Assembly (NCBI GenBank): GCA_963971285.1
Contig: OZ020246.1
Coordinates: 20,381,217-20,445,216 of the forward strand
From: Astropecten irregularis
Lineage: Eukaryota; Echinodermata; Asteroidea; Paxillosida; Astropectinidae
Length of the DNA stretch: 64,000 nucleotides
Direction of reading: 5' to 3'
Shown here: in pieces, positions 25,239 to 34,360 of the stretch
Position numbering within the stretch: position 1 is the first letter of the stretch
Layout: each line of letters begins with the position of its first letter
Notes under the pieces: generated by a model
The model's input: only the letters and a program-made list of their open reading frames with translations
What the model was told of the DNA's origin: nothing
Database searches by the model: none
Made by a program: the position numbers and the translations under genes

Positions 25239-25925
25239 TATCATGACTATCATATCGTGTTTTTTAATAGTATGTCATATTTGAACTACTGTACCACATT
25301 CAAAGTGCTGTAGCGCACGCACCGAGTTTATTTATTCAGCCATTCTACTATGGAAATATTCCATACCAAGGTCGCATATAATAGGTTCAGTTGCATTTAT
25401 ATGTGCATGTATTTTCGACTTCATTTACTGGATTGGCTATATAGCTTGCCAAAATTGATTGGAAGTGAGCCATGGGCTTGTTGATGTTATTAGATTTGAG
25501 AATCACGCAAGTGTATGATAAGGCGATTCCAAGAGGTGACACACTCTGGATGGGCTAACGTAAATAAAGTGATACAACCTGTGAATTGGACTGGTTTGCC
25601 TGACAGGGGACCGTTCTAGTGGAATATATGGACCAAGGTCGCCTTATATCAGTTCATATTGTAGTTTGCACCCCGAACTGACAATTTCACATGCGCAGAG
25701 CTTAAACATAATTCCTAAAAGTGTCTAGTACAAGGTATGAACATCCCTGGGTGAGGTACTTCCAGGAAGGATTGTGAACTCGACAACAGTTGGGTTGTAG
25801 TGTATATTAAAGGCGTCAACACTCATTAAAGTCATAAGACACATATTTTGCTTATTCGACCATAATGTATCAAAAAATTAACATTAGCTTTGTTTAATTT
25901 ACTTTTTCAGTCGGCATTCTAAAAC

Positions 25926-26208
25926 AATGGGAGACTTTTGAGAACCGGTCTTTTAGTCAACAGCGCACGCGCACGCACAACAGCGCAGGCGCAAAACAAC
26001 GCGCGCATGCTCACAATTGCGTGCGCGTGCGCTGTTGACTTGAAGACCACAGCCGATTTCACGAAACTTTACGCCATGGCGTAAGTCCAACTTACGCCAC
26101 AAATGTTGCGTAAGTGGCGCAACTTACGCAACATTTGTGGCGTAAGTGGACTTACGCCATGGCGTAAAGTTTCGTGAAATCGGCTGCGGTTCTCAAAAGT
26201 CTCCCATT
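25926..26208. mobile_element. Family C MITE carrying a nested family G palindrome
   Basis: The outer ends are AATGGGAGACTTTTGAGAAC and GTTCTCAAAAGTCTCCCATT. The right arm is broken after TTGACTTGAAGACCA by the family G element at 26,050-26,186 and resumes as CGGTTCTCAAAAGT. It sits about 410 bp upstream of the first SRCR exon found, so probably in an intron of that gene. Confidence 0.85.
26050..26186. mobile_element. Nested palindrome, family G
   Basis: CAGCCGATTTCACGAAACTT on the left mirrors AAGTTTCGTGAAATCGGCTG (read across its last 20 bases) on the right, with GCCATGGCGTAAGTCC and AACATTTGTGGCGTAAGT within. It is inserted in the right arm of a family C MITE, which orders the two insertions in time. 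Confidence 0.87.
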
Positions 26209-26620
26209 AGTGTTCATCGGCAAACTTTCAATGCCTCACATTTTTCTTTTAGGAGGATAATTGTGTAACGCTTGACGTGACGTCATCAAAAATACCAAGA
26301 AACACGTCAAAAGATGTTGCATCTGTTTTAGTGGGCAAGGCACTCTGGTTCATTATTTTGGTTGCTAGTCGCAGTGTCCTTATTTCTTAATAAAGGTGAC
26401 GTATAATGGTTTCAATGCATGGGAATAGTAAGCAGAATTCTAAAAGCATTGCAAGCAATTTGTTAATTTGAACTTCTGGTCGCAAGTTGTAGTGCAACTT
26501 TTGTTTTATGCGCAACGAATGTGGATCGCAACACAGCGTTATACTATGTTATACTATCATGTATTTTCCTTTGAATTTTTTTTAATTAAAACCTCTCTTT
26601 CTATTCTTTACGTTGTCTAG

Positions 26621-26977
26621 ATGTTTCTGTCCGCTTGTCAGGGGGTTCCACCCCAAACGCCGGCCGGGTAGAGCTGCGTCTGGACGGCAACTGGCACGCG
26701 GTCTGTGACGTAACCGGCACGTGGGACATCAGGGAGGCTCAGGTCGTATGCCGGCAGCTAGGATTCCCCGGGGCGTCGGCTTCGTGGACAGAGCCCGCCG
26801 CCGGTGTGTCCAACAGCTACGGAGGAGATGTGGCTAGGAGTGTGCTGGAGTCCCTAGAATGTACGGGGAATGAGACTGGGGTAGCGGAGTGCCATCTTGG
26901 CGTCGTCGGAGGGTTGGTCTGCCGGGAGCCAGATCATGAGGCTCGGGTCATCTGCAACTTACAACGGTCTTCAGATG
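26621..26977 (+). CDS. SRCR gene exon: SRCR domain 1
   Basis: The acceptor is TTGTCTAG and the donor is G|GTATGT, phase 1 to 1, 357 nt. The reading runs [20 protein letters not shown] with six cysteines ([38 protein letters not shown]). It has the SRCR hallmarks [14 protein letters not shown] and an N-glycosylation site NETG. This is the most upstream coding exon I can support. It does not begin with a start codon, so an N-terminal exon is missing. Confidence 0.9.
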
Positions 26978-29900
26978 GTATGTTTTTTTACGGTGATTCA
27001 TCGTGTATCCAGGCTTCAATTTAGTTATAATCATGTTCTCTTGCTTTTGTTCAAGCCCAAAATACATACAACTTTAATTGCATTTCTTAACAACAGCCTA
27101 CAAGGAAACACAGATAGTTTGACATTCAATTTTGTTTTTCTGTCCATAAATTAGAAAATCTATCGTACTCGGTCCGACTCGACGGTGGTAGAACCTCTAG
27201 AGAGGGCAAAGTTCAGATTTTCCTCGACGATCGCTGGCTCCCCGTGTGCGGCGGCGGTTGGGACGTCAGGGACGCACGGGTCGTCTGCAAGCAGCTCGGG
27301 TACAAATTTGCGAAGAGCGCCACCACGATCCGGGAGAAGCGGAGGGCGCCGCCACAGGCAGACACGGACAGCAATCGCGCCCAGTTCGAACGGAGGCTCG
27401 GCCACGTGTACGGCTGGGCCGGCCTGCGCTGCACGGGACACGAGGACGAACTCAGGCAGTGCGGTCAGCGGCAAGACGGCTGCGCTGTGGACACGGTGGC
27501 ACATGTTGTATGCAGCGATAAGCCATCCATGCCAGCAGGTAACAGCATGAAATGTGGCATTTTGCTGTTTTTATCCATAAAGATTTATTGTCACTAAAAG
27601 TTCATTGAAACAAGCCAAATTTGTTATTAACGTTAATAGAATATACATCCACCACCACAGGTGAGCGACTAAGGTTGAGAGGAGAGAACGAGGGCCGCGT
27701 GGAGGTGTACTACGACGGGATCTGGTGGAAGGTATGCGGCGACGGCTGGGACATGCACGACGCCAGTGTCGTCTGTCGCCAGCTCGGTTACCCGTCGGCC
27801 CTCGCCGTCTACACGCAGACCGACGGGCCACCGGGACCGGGCCGTGATGCCGTCTCATGCCGGGACGGTCAACCCCAGGGACCGGGTCCAGACTCGGCCA
27901 CGGACGGTGACGGGGACTGTGACATGGCCGGGTACCTGCTGAGCGATCTGCAGTGCACAGGGAACGAGAGCAGCGTGGCCGAGTGCAGGCGTGGCGAGTT
28001 CGGCAGGCAGATCTGCCGCATTGGACAAGATGCTGCGGCGGTGTGTGATGGAAAACGAGTCCCACCCAGTGAGTATTGTGTATGGCTGTACAATGTAACC
28101 CTACAGGTGTCTTACAGTTCGAGAGCGAGAATGGCAATTATTGGGGTTTTCGCAAGTGTTTTGTTTCCAAAATAATAGATCCATCTTCGTCCATCACAAT
28201 TTAGGACAGGCTTACTTGATGAACCTATGGCCAAAATAATATGGAACTTCTGATTTTGTTTACCGGTACTTTTATTAATTTTTTTCCTTTCAAACAATCA
28301 TTGTCCCAGGTTCTATATTGATCCCAGTCATGAACAAACCATGAATATAATGACTTTTTACCTTTTAAGTTAATGCTCAGAGTTAGGAGGGTCTGACCCT
28401 TGGATTACATTATCAGAATCGGTGTCCCTATGTTAAGTTGATCACTGTGGTGCTTTTTGCATGTAATGTCTATAAAAAGTCACCAGGAGTACGTACTCCC
28501 GTTCTCATTTACAATTTCAGCTTAAATATGATTGAGAAGTTTCATTTCATTTCCGTACTTGCTTAAAAGAGACGGCACTCATTATCCCCTCTTAAACCTT
28601 TTCCCGCCTCTTAAACTGCGAATTCAAAGCCTTCGAAGCCCGACTAGGTGCCGGCCAACCACACCAGCCCTACGAGGGGCGAGTGGAACTCAGTCACGGC
28701 GGTCGCTGGTGGCTGGTTTGCCCCACCGGCTGGGACCACCGGGACGCCACGGTCCTGTGCCACCAGCTAGGCTTCCCCGGAGTGGAGAGCACAGGCGCGC
28801 CCCCGACCTTCAAGACCGCCGTCCGGAATGGCAGCACGGAGTACCTTCTTGACGAGGTTCAGTGTGAGGGCACGGAGAGGAACATCGCCGAGTGCTTGCA
28901 CGGGGGTGTGGGGAGGGCAAGGTGCGATGGAGCGGCGACGGCTGCTGGAGTCAGGTGTGCCACGGACTCCCTCATGATCCAAGGTACGGCCATGCAGAAT
29001 CAGCTGGAAACCATGATCCAGTCTTAACAGCTATAGATGAAATTTACCCTGATATCACACACATTTTAAAAAAAGTCCCGCCAATCAATCAGAACTTACA
29101 CTGAAATGTGCTTGAAGGTAGCACTCAAAACTCTTTGGGCACTATTTCCTCCATCTGTTGAAATCTGAGATGGAGTGGATGTTTTCATGATACGAGCCAC
29201 TACAAATTGTTATATTTTAACTTGAAGAGCTGGTTACATCTGCACTTAAAACCCAGTCCGCGGTATCCCCGTGTGGTTGATGTAGATCATGTCAGTGCTA
29301 TAGGCTCGTTCCATGATGGATCTAACTTCCATTGATCTGTGAAGCTTCACAATATGAAAGCACGTGGTCTCAATAGACCGTTCTGTAAACGTGATCAGGA
29401 CGCTAAAATCTCCCAGCCTACAGTTAAGTGTGTCAATCCATAACGCCTCTCCACGTGCGAAGAAAACTAATAGCATTCTTGCCTTTTAACACACGTCGGG
29501 TTCAGTATTGATATCACTAACATAACGGATATGTATAACGATACTTACTGAAGAGCTGTGTATTCAAGGGGTCTTCACATACACGAAGAAGGTTTAAATA
29601 TTACCCCTCTATCTCCAACAAACTGAAAATGTTAAAATGACCGACACTGGTAGAACATCTTCACCAATGCTAAAAGGGTCGCACCTTTGAACCCTACTCA
29701 GAGAAACATGTGATTTTGTTACCCTTAAAGTTGTTACTCTTACAAACAAATTGTATAGGCAACCGAGTAGGCCTACACCGCTTGCAAGAGGAAATCTTGC
29801 AGGATAAGAGTCACTTTTCTGTTAGTTTCTCGCTGTCCTCATGAACGTTTTATGGAAATTTAAACATGAATGCCATTTCTTCTTGGAGATTTCTTGAAAG

Positions 29901-32900
29901 TGATTGCCTGATGTTGCCTCGTGTGGCATGGGCCTCAGAGAGAAGAATATAAGCCTACGTGTCTGGAGGGTCAACCCTTAGGCCCTATCGGTAAATTTGT
30001 TCCTACAAAATGATCTTAATTTTTAACAATATTGTTTTTGACCATTTCTGAATTTCTTCTTTTCCTGCTCTGGAATCTATATAGGCGAAGGGATTCGCCT
30101 GATTGGTGGGATCACGGAGCTAGAAGGCAGGGTAGAGCTGTATCACGACCAGCGCTGGTGGACCATCTGCGACGACAATTGGGACATCAGGGCGGCCGAG
30201 GTGGCATGCAGACAGCTCGGGCTCCCCTCGGCCGAGTCGGCCGTCTTCGGCTCATACTTCGGCAGCGGTCGGGACGCTATGGGTGGGTATAAACGCTGTT
30301 GAAAATCACCTGGGTACAGTGTATAGCAGGCAGACCCAAAGATGGGGTAATAGGAACGTCGCCTTGAAATTGCCTCTGAGATTTCATCTGACGAAAGAAG
30401 CGAGGACCTTACGTCATCATCCCTGCCTGAGTTGTAATGACTCGAATCGAGTCCGACTCGAGACTCGACTCGAGTCACTTTTTCAAAATGACTCGACTCG
30501 ACTCGTGAGTCACAAAAACAGTGACTCGTTAGTCGTTACAACTCTGATCCCTGCCCACGCAACCAACCTGATGATTAGGTTCAACTGGTGACCTACCCCA
30601 CCAACTGCCAGTTTTGAATGTCGTCCTCTTTATTCTGTGGTCCCAAGTCTTTCCTCGTAAGAAGGGGGAAATATTTACTTCTCAGTTACGAGCGGTACAT
30701 TTGTTATTTCCAAATATCGCTGTTGCCAGGCATCCTTCTGGATGAGGTTGACTGCAAAGGCTCAGAGGGTAACCTCTTGGAGTGCTCCCATCACGTCCTA
30801 GGCCAGCATGACTGCAACCACCAACAAGACGCCGGGGTACGATGCGCTCCTCCAACAGTCCAACATCAGCTGAAACTCCCTAAACCGAGTAAGACATGCA
30901 CGGTTGTGCTTGGGAGGGATGAGAATACGGGCGGTTCACAATAGTGCCCCTCCAAGAGTTTGCAACGCGTTGGCCAATCACAATGCGGAATCCGAGTCGA
31001 CCCTTCATCGGGTGCTTTCGTTTAGCTTCCACGTGGCAGCCCGGACCTGGGAATGGTCGTGTATAAAATTGCGCAAAACAAGCGAGAGTGTGGAGACGAG
31101 GTTGACTTGTGTCGACTTGTGGAAACTAAAGGAACGCACTCCCTGTTACGCATTGGGTCGACAAATTCCGTGCACTGTGATTGATGAACGCATTGTAAAC
31201 TCTTGGAGGTGCTTTGTTATGAATCGCCCGTAAGGGTTTTATTTTCATAATTTAAAGTTTTCCTCTATTTTTTGTACGTTTGGGTAATATTTTAAAAATT
31301 CATTTCAAGATAGGCCCTATAAGGTTACTTAAATTGTTTAATCCGGTCGGTATTTCTTTCCTTTTTAGTTCTGACAAAATATTATCGGTGTAGTTCTTCT
31401 TTCCAAAATTGTCAAAATGTCCCGTCTGTAATTCACGGAGTCTTGATATTCTACCCCATTATATAAACATGAATTTCCCGATTGTAGGCCTCCCCGATGG
31501 TAAAAACAGGGTCTCCTGATGAGGACTAAAGCAGGCTAGTCGAAACGTAATTGGGACCTTAATTGCGATCGATATAGAAGTGCGACAGTACGACCGATTC
31601 TTACATGGTGTTTCCGCAAACCGATCCACATACCAATTGGCACCATGCAAAGCCTCAAGTTTTCCTCCAAAATAGACTGGTTTGGAATTGTTTCTTTTAC
31701 GAGGTAGTAAAGGTTGCGTTCTGATCTGGTACTCTGGTCGAAAAAAAATCGTCAAGGGTTGGTAAAATTTCGCAGTTTGTGTAAAAGTAGTAATACTGAA
31801 AGGCTGACCCAGTTTTTCAAGCAGGGTGAGTCACGGACGGAATGAAGTCTGTTTGAGTGAAAGTGCCTAGCGGTTATGTCTTATAAGTTCATTATAACTA
31901 GAAAGCTTATTATTTGTACTAATACTGAAACACAACCTTTCTAAATTCGTTTGCTCGAGAATTTTCTTTATCAAGCCGGTTTCAAATAAAGGACGGTTCG
32001 ACTTTAATAATATCTTATGATGCGCCGCTGGGCATGTTAATTCCAGCTCGGCATGCACTGACAGGTTTAGTAAAATTGTATTAAAATTGGCACTACCGTT
32101 CCCCTTGCACAAAGAAGATGTTATAATGAAAAGTGGCTATACTTCTTGTTCGTCTGTGCACGCAGTACGCCTGGCTGGTGGCAGTAACGCCTCGGAGGGC
32201 AGAGTCGAGATCTACCACAAGTTCCGCTGGTGGCGAGTCTGTAAGTCGGGCAACGAGACGGACGACTTGAAGGCCGCCCTGGTGGCATGCCGACACCTTG
32301 AATTCCCGTCCGCCAGGTCCGTGGTGTCCGCCGACATCTTCGAAGCCGCCCCGGCTTACGCCCGGGTCCTCCTGGCGGGGCTGAGGTGTCAGGGGACGGA
32401 GAGGAACCTGAGTCTGTGCCGGCGTGACGGCGACGGTGACGGCGATGCTGACCGGCTTGGATTGGGACTCGGACCTGACCGGACGTGTGATCTCGGTCAG
32501 GATCTGGCCGTCCGGTGTACCGAGAAGGACCCTTCACAGACAGACGGACCCATGGCAGCCCATACCAGACGGACACGATCAGGTTTGCATGATTGATACG
32601 ATTACATGAACTAACATGCCGATACAGTGAGGTTTGAAAATAAACTTCTTGTCTTTCGATGGACATTGCAACCAGGCTTGAGGCTAGGCTTGCGACGGAT
32701 TTCGCTACCGCCATTGAGGCCCACAAAACGAAAGGAAGGGATTGGGGCTTATTGGGCCTCATGACGAAGCCGAATAAAGGTCCCCGGCTCCTCCATGTAT
32801 GTCAAGCCCTTGAGTTAATTAAGGACACAAAATGGCGGGAGCAAAACAAATCCCAAGCCTAGTCTCAAGTCTCATTTCGTAAAGGCCCATTTTTCACCAT

Positions 32901-34178
32901 TGCGGCCTGAATTACAGTTTTCAGGCTGATTTGCCTGTAGCTTCATATTGGTCCATACATTGTAGCTCTTAACACAAGGGAGCAATGTTACGCAAGGGAG
33001 TTATTTTCAAGAGACCCAGAGGCAGCCACATACACTATACTGCATGTAAACCCAAAACCTCGGTGGCACAAAAGACATTTTTCTTGAAGAAAAATTGAAA
33101 GTTGAATTAATGTCAGGCCCTATAATTATGTTCCTGGAATTGATTGCCTTAATATTGTTGCCCCGTGTGACAGGGGCCTTTAGTGCCATATTGGGACTTC
33201 CCTCAAATTGAACCAATTAGTTCCTATCCACATACCAAGTTTAGGCCTAATAGCTTTCTGTCAAAGCTAAACTTGAAAGGCCATAAATATTTTGTACATT
33301 TCTGTAATGATATGCTACCCTTGGGACCGATATGGCTAGAATGTTTCAGGTTATGGCTGATGGTTGCCATGGTTGATCATAGATGAGATTTACTTAATGT
33401 GTCCAGGGGTCGATTTTTATGAAGCCCTAGGACCGATCGTAGCGTAATGGTAACCCATCGTATCCTAGGACTTCTGCATGGAGATGCAGTGCATCATACG
33501 TCCTACGATTGATAGTAAGTTACGATAAGTTTGGTTAAATCGACCCCAGCGCATGCTATTTCAGGCATCGTCTAGATTTTGTCTGGTAGCCTACGTTAAT
33601 ACGTTACATAAGTGAAACTTTTTTGGCTACGGCGTATAGTAAATTACGCACAAGTCTATGGGAAACGGCTGCAGCAACTTCCCATTGACTTGTGTGTAAT
33701 TTCAAGCCACAGCCAAATGAATCGGACACGCCTTGACTTCTTTTCTTATTCCTATTTGCTTCGATACGAAAAAGGACCAACCACGCCCGTCCTTGCGGTG
33801 ATCATCGCCACGGTCTTCGTAACGGGCGTTCTGATTGGCAGCCTGATCCTGTATCACGTGTACAAGGCGTGCGACCGGTTCCTGTCACGCCACCCAGCGG
33901 TCATCAGTGGCGACGCCGTGCGGTCCCCGAGTGCCACGGCCAACCTGGACAGGCCGGAGCTGGCCCGAGAGGCCAGGGAGTCGGCTGCTAGGAACAAGGA
34001 CATGTTCATCGAGTTGTATCCCTTGCCCCCTCCCCCACAAGATGGAGACGACACAGAGACGGAGGGCGGGGACGAACAGTGCAGCGACTGGGGAGGCACG
34101 CCCATACGGAGGGAGCAGCATTCAGGACCACCACCGCCCAACTCGCCCGATGTGGCCTTCGACGGCACGCTAGTATAA
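26621..34178 (+). CDS. Transmembrane multi-SRCR receptor (six SRCR domains), 5' exon missing
   Basis: This is a scavenger-receptor cysteine-rich protein with six extracellular SRCR domains, one transmembrane helix and a cytoplasmic tail of about 100 residues. Exons: 26,621-26,977; 27,155-27,538; 27,661-28,068; 28,630-28,983; 30,085-30,282; 30,730-30,888; 32,166-32,582; 33,775-34,178. All introns are GT-AG and all junctions are phase 1, so the joined frame is open for about 893 residues to TAA. Most domains have six cysteines in the group A pattern (WD.R.A.VVCRQLG early, then C.G.E....C). The signal-peptide exon must end in phase 1 upstream of 26,621 but was not found. SRCR families are expanded in echinoderms and are usually linked to pattern recognition; the ligand here is unknown. 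An AATAAA lies at 34,355. Confidence 0.9.
27155..27538 (+). CDS. SRCR gene exon: SRCR domain 2
   Basis: 384 nt, phase 1 to 1, acceptor AAATTAG, donor G|GTAACA. It reads [20 protein letters not shown] and continues [17 protein letters not shown], with six cysteines. Between the second and third cysteines is an unusually basic, extended stretch ([15 protein letters not shown]), longer than the typical SRCR loop. Confidence 0.9.
27661..28068 (+). CDS. SRCR gene exon: SRCR domain 3 with extra cysteine pair
   Basis: 408 nt, phase 1 to 1, acceptor CCACCACAG, donor A|GTGAGT. It reads [20 protein letters not shown] and [19 protein letters not shown] Pro/Gly/Asp-rich insertion (about residues 50-90 of the exon) contains two additional cysteines (AVSCRDG and DGDCDM), giving eight in total. 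They could form an extra disulfide within the loop. Confidence 0.9.
28630..28983 (+). CDS. SRCR gene exon: SRCR domain 4
   Basis: The reading [19 protein letters not shown], then [13 protein letters not shown], then [16 protein letters not shown] identifies an SRCR domain with six cysteines. The donor is G|GTACGG, phase 1. The acceptor is less certain: AAAG| at 28,629 (preceded by a pyrimidine-rich stretch) gives the right phase, and CGAAG| at 28,638 would too, nine bases shorter. Confidence 0.83.
30085..30282 (+). CDS. SRCR gene exon: first half of SRCR domain 5
   Basis: 198 nt, acceptor TCTATATAG, donor G|GTGGGT, phase 1 to 1. It reads [20 protein letters not shown] and [20 protein letters not shown] and stops before the last four cysteines, which are in the next exon. 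This is the only SRCR domain of this gene that is split by an intron. Confidence 0.88.
30428..30545. repeat. GACTC-rich imperfect tandem/palindromic repeat
   Basis: Repeated GACTCGA/TCGAGTC words (GAATCGAGTCCGACTCGAG, CGACTCGACTCGTGAGTCAC) lie in the intron between the two halves of SRCR domain 5. A similar GAGTCACTCGGGCTC and GTCGACTCGG cluster is at 56,030-56,165. Confidence 0.6.
30730..30888 (+). CDS. SRCR gene exon: second half of SRCR domain 5
   Basis: 159 nt, acceptor GTTGCCAG, donor A|GTAAGA, phase 1 to 1. It reads [20 protein letters not shown] and then [14 protein letters not shown], supplying cysteines 3 to 6 of the domain, then a short linker ([13 protein letters not shown]). Confidence 0.87.
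30929..31230. mobile_element. Palindromic MITE, family K (GGGCGGTTCACAAT ends), interrupted
   Basis: The left arm GGGCGGTTCACAATAGTGCC, CCAAGAGTTTGCAACGCG, TTGGCCAATCACAATGCG is mirrored at the right by GCACTGTGATTGATG, GTAAACTCTTGGAGGTGC and ATGAATCGCCC. A family F MITE (31,011-31,142) is inserted between the arms. Another copy lies at 55,497-55,674. Confidence 0.78.
31011..31142. mobile_element. Family F MITE nested in family K
   Basis: It starts GGTGCTTTCGTTTAGCTTCC and ends ACTAAAGGAACGCACTCC. The interior matches 7,230-7,346 (GGAATGGTCGTGTATA, AAAACAAGCGAGAG, GAGGTTGACTTGTGTCGACT). Confidence 0.78.
31510..31558 (+). ncRNA. Hammerhead-like structural motif, doubtful
   Basis: GGTCTC (31,510-31,515) pairs with GGGACC (31,553-31,558). 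Between them lie CTGATGA (31,516-31,522), a stem GACTA/TAGTC with an 8-base loop, and GAAA. These are the sequence elements of a hammerhead ribozyme core, in order. However, there is an extra G before stem II and almost no stem III, so self-cleavage is unlikely for a monomer. Penelope-like retroelements carry such motifs. A related stem with CGAAAC but without CTGATGA is at about 47,572-47,605. Confidence 0.25.
32166..32582 (+). CDS. SRCR gene exon: SRCR domain 6 with Asp-Gly insertion
   Basis: 417 nt, acceptor GCACGCAG, donor G|GTTTGC (a weaker donor), phase 1 to 1. It reads [36 protein letters not shown] and [18 protein letters not shown]. Where most SRCR domains have a short loop after the fourth cysteine, this one has a low-complexity stretch ([19 protein letters not shown]) encoded by GAC/GGC repeats. 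The usual WD.R motif is replaced by NETDDLKA. Confidence 0.85.
32663..32888. mobile_element. Palindromic MITE, family J, in SRCR intron
   Basis: GAGGCTAGGCTTGCGACGG, CTACCGCCATTGAGGCCCAC and ACAAAATGGCGGGAGC, CCCAAGCCTAGTCTCAAG, CATTTCGTAAAGGCCC form the two arms. It matches 25,040-25,238. Confidence 0.65.
33406..33547. mobile_element. Palindromic MITE, family I, in SRCR intron
   Basis: The ends are GGGGTCGATTTTTATGAAGC and GGTTAAATCGACCCC. Inner CCCTAGGACCGATCGTAGCG pairs loosely with GTCCTACGATTGATAGTAAG. Confidence 0.7.
33600..33732. mobile_element. Diverged PIF/Harbinger-like MITE next to an SRCR splice site
   Basis: CACAAGTCTATGGGAAACGG, CTGCAGCAACT and GGACACGCC resemble 7,053-7,202 (ACAAGTCTACGGAAATGGCT, GGACACGGCC). 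The left end is degraded. Its right end is about 42 bases from the acceptor of the last SRCR exon. Confidence 0.5.
33775..34178 (+). CDS. SRCR gene last exon: transmembrane helix and cytoplasmic tail
   Basis: The acceptor is CGAAAAAG|GA, phase 1, and the stop is TAA. It starts GPTTP, followed by a transmembrane helix ([20 protein letters not shown] continuing to LYHVY). The tail then has basic and acidic stretches, YPLPPPPQ and GPPPPNSP (possible SH3, WW or EVH1 ligands) and a Thr/Glu/Asp-rich segment ([12 protein letters not shown]). No ITAM-type tyrosine pair is present. Confidence 0.87.
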
Positions 34179-34354
34179 AGATAGGCCATTTTGTGAATTT
34201 TGTTTTTCCCCCTGAAAGTATTTCCCCTATTTTATTCGGTCCAATAATTATCCAATCAAGAGGAAAAGCATATTCCATCTTTCTCTGAAGGCGGTAATTC
34301 ACATGACGTCATTTTTCAAGACGGTGCAACACCGATAGTGTGATGTGGTAATGT

Positions 34355-34360
34355 AATAAA
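34355..34360 (+). terminator. Poly(A) signal AATAAA of the SRCR gene
   Basis: AATAAA lies 177 bases after the TAA stop of the transmembrane exon, followed by CGCCATGCC. It is the first AATAAA downstream of the stop. Confidence 0.6.
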
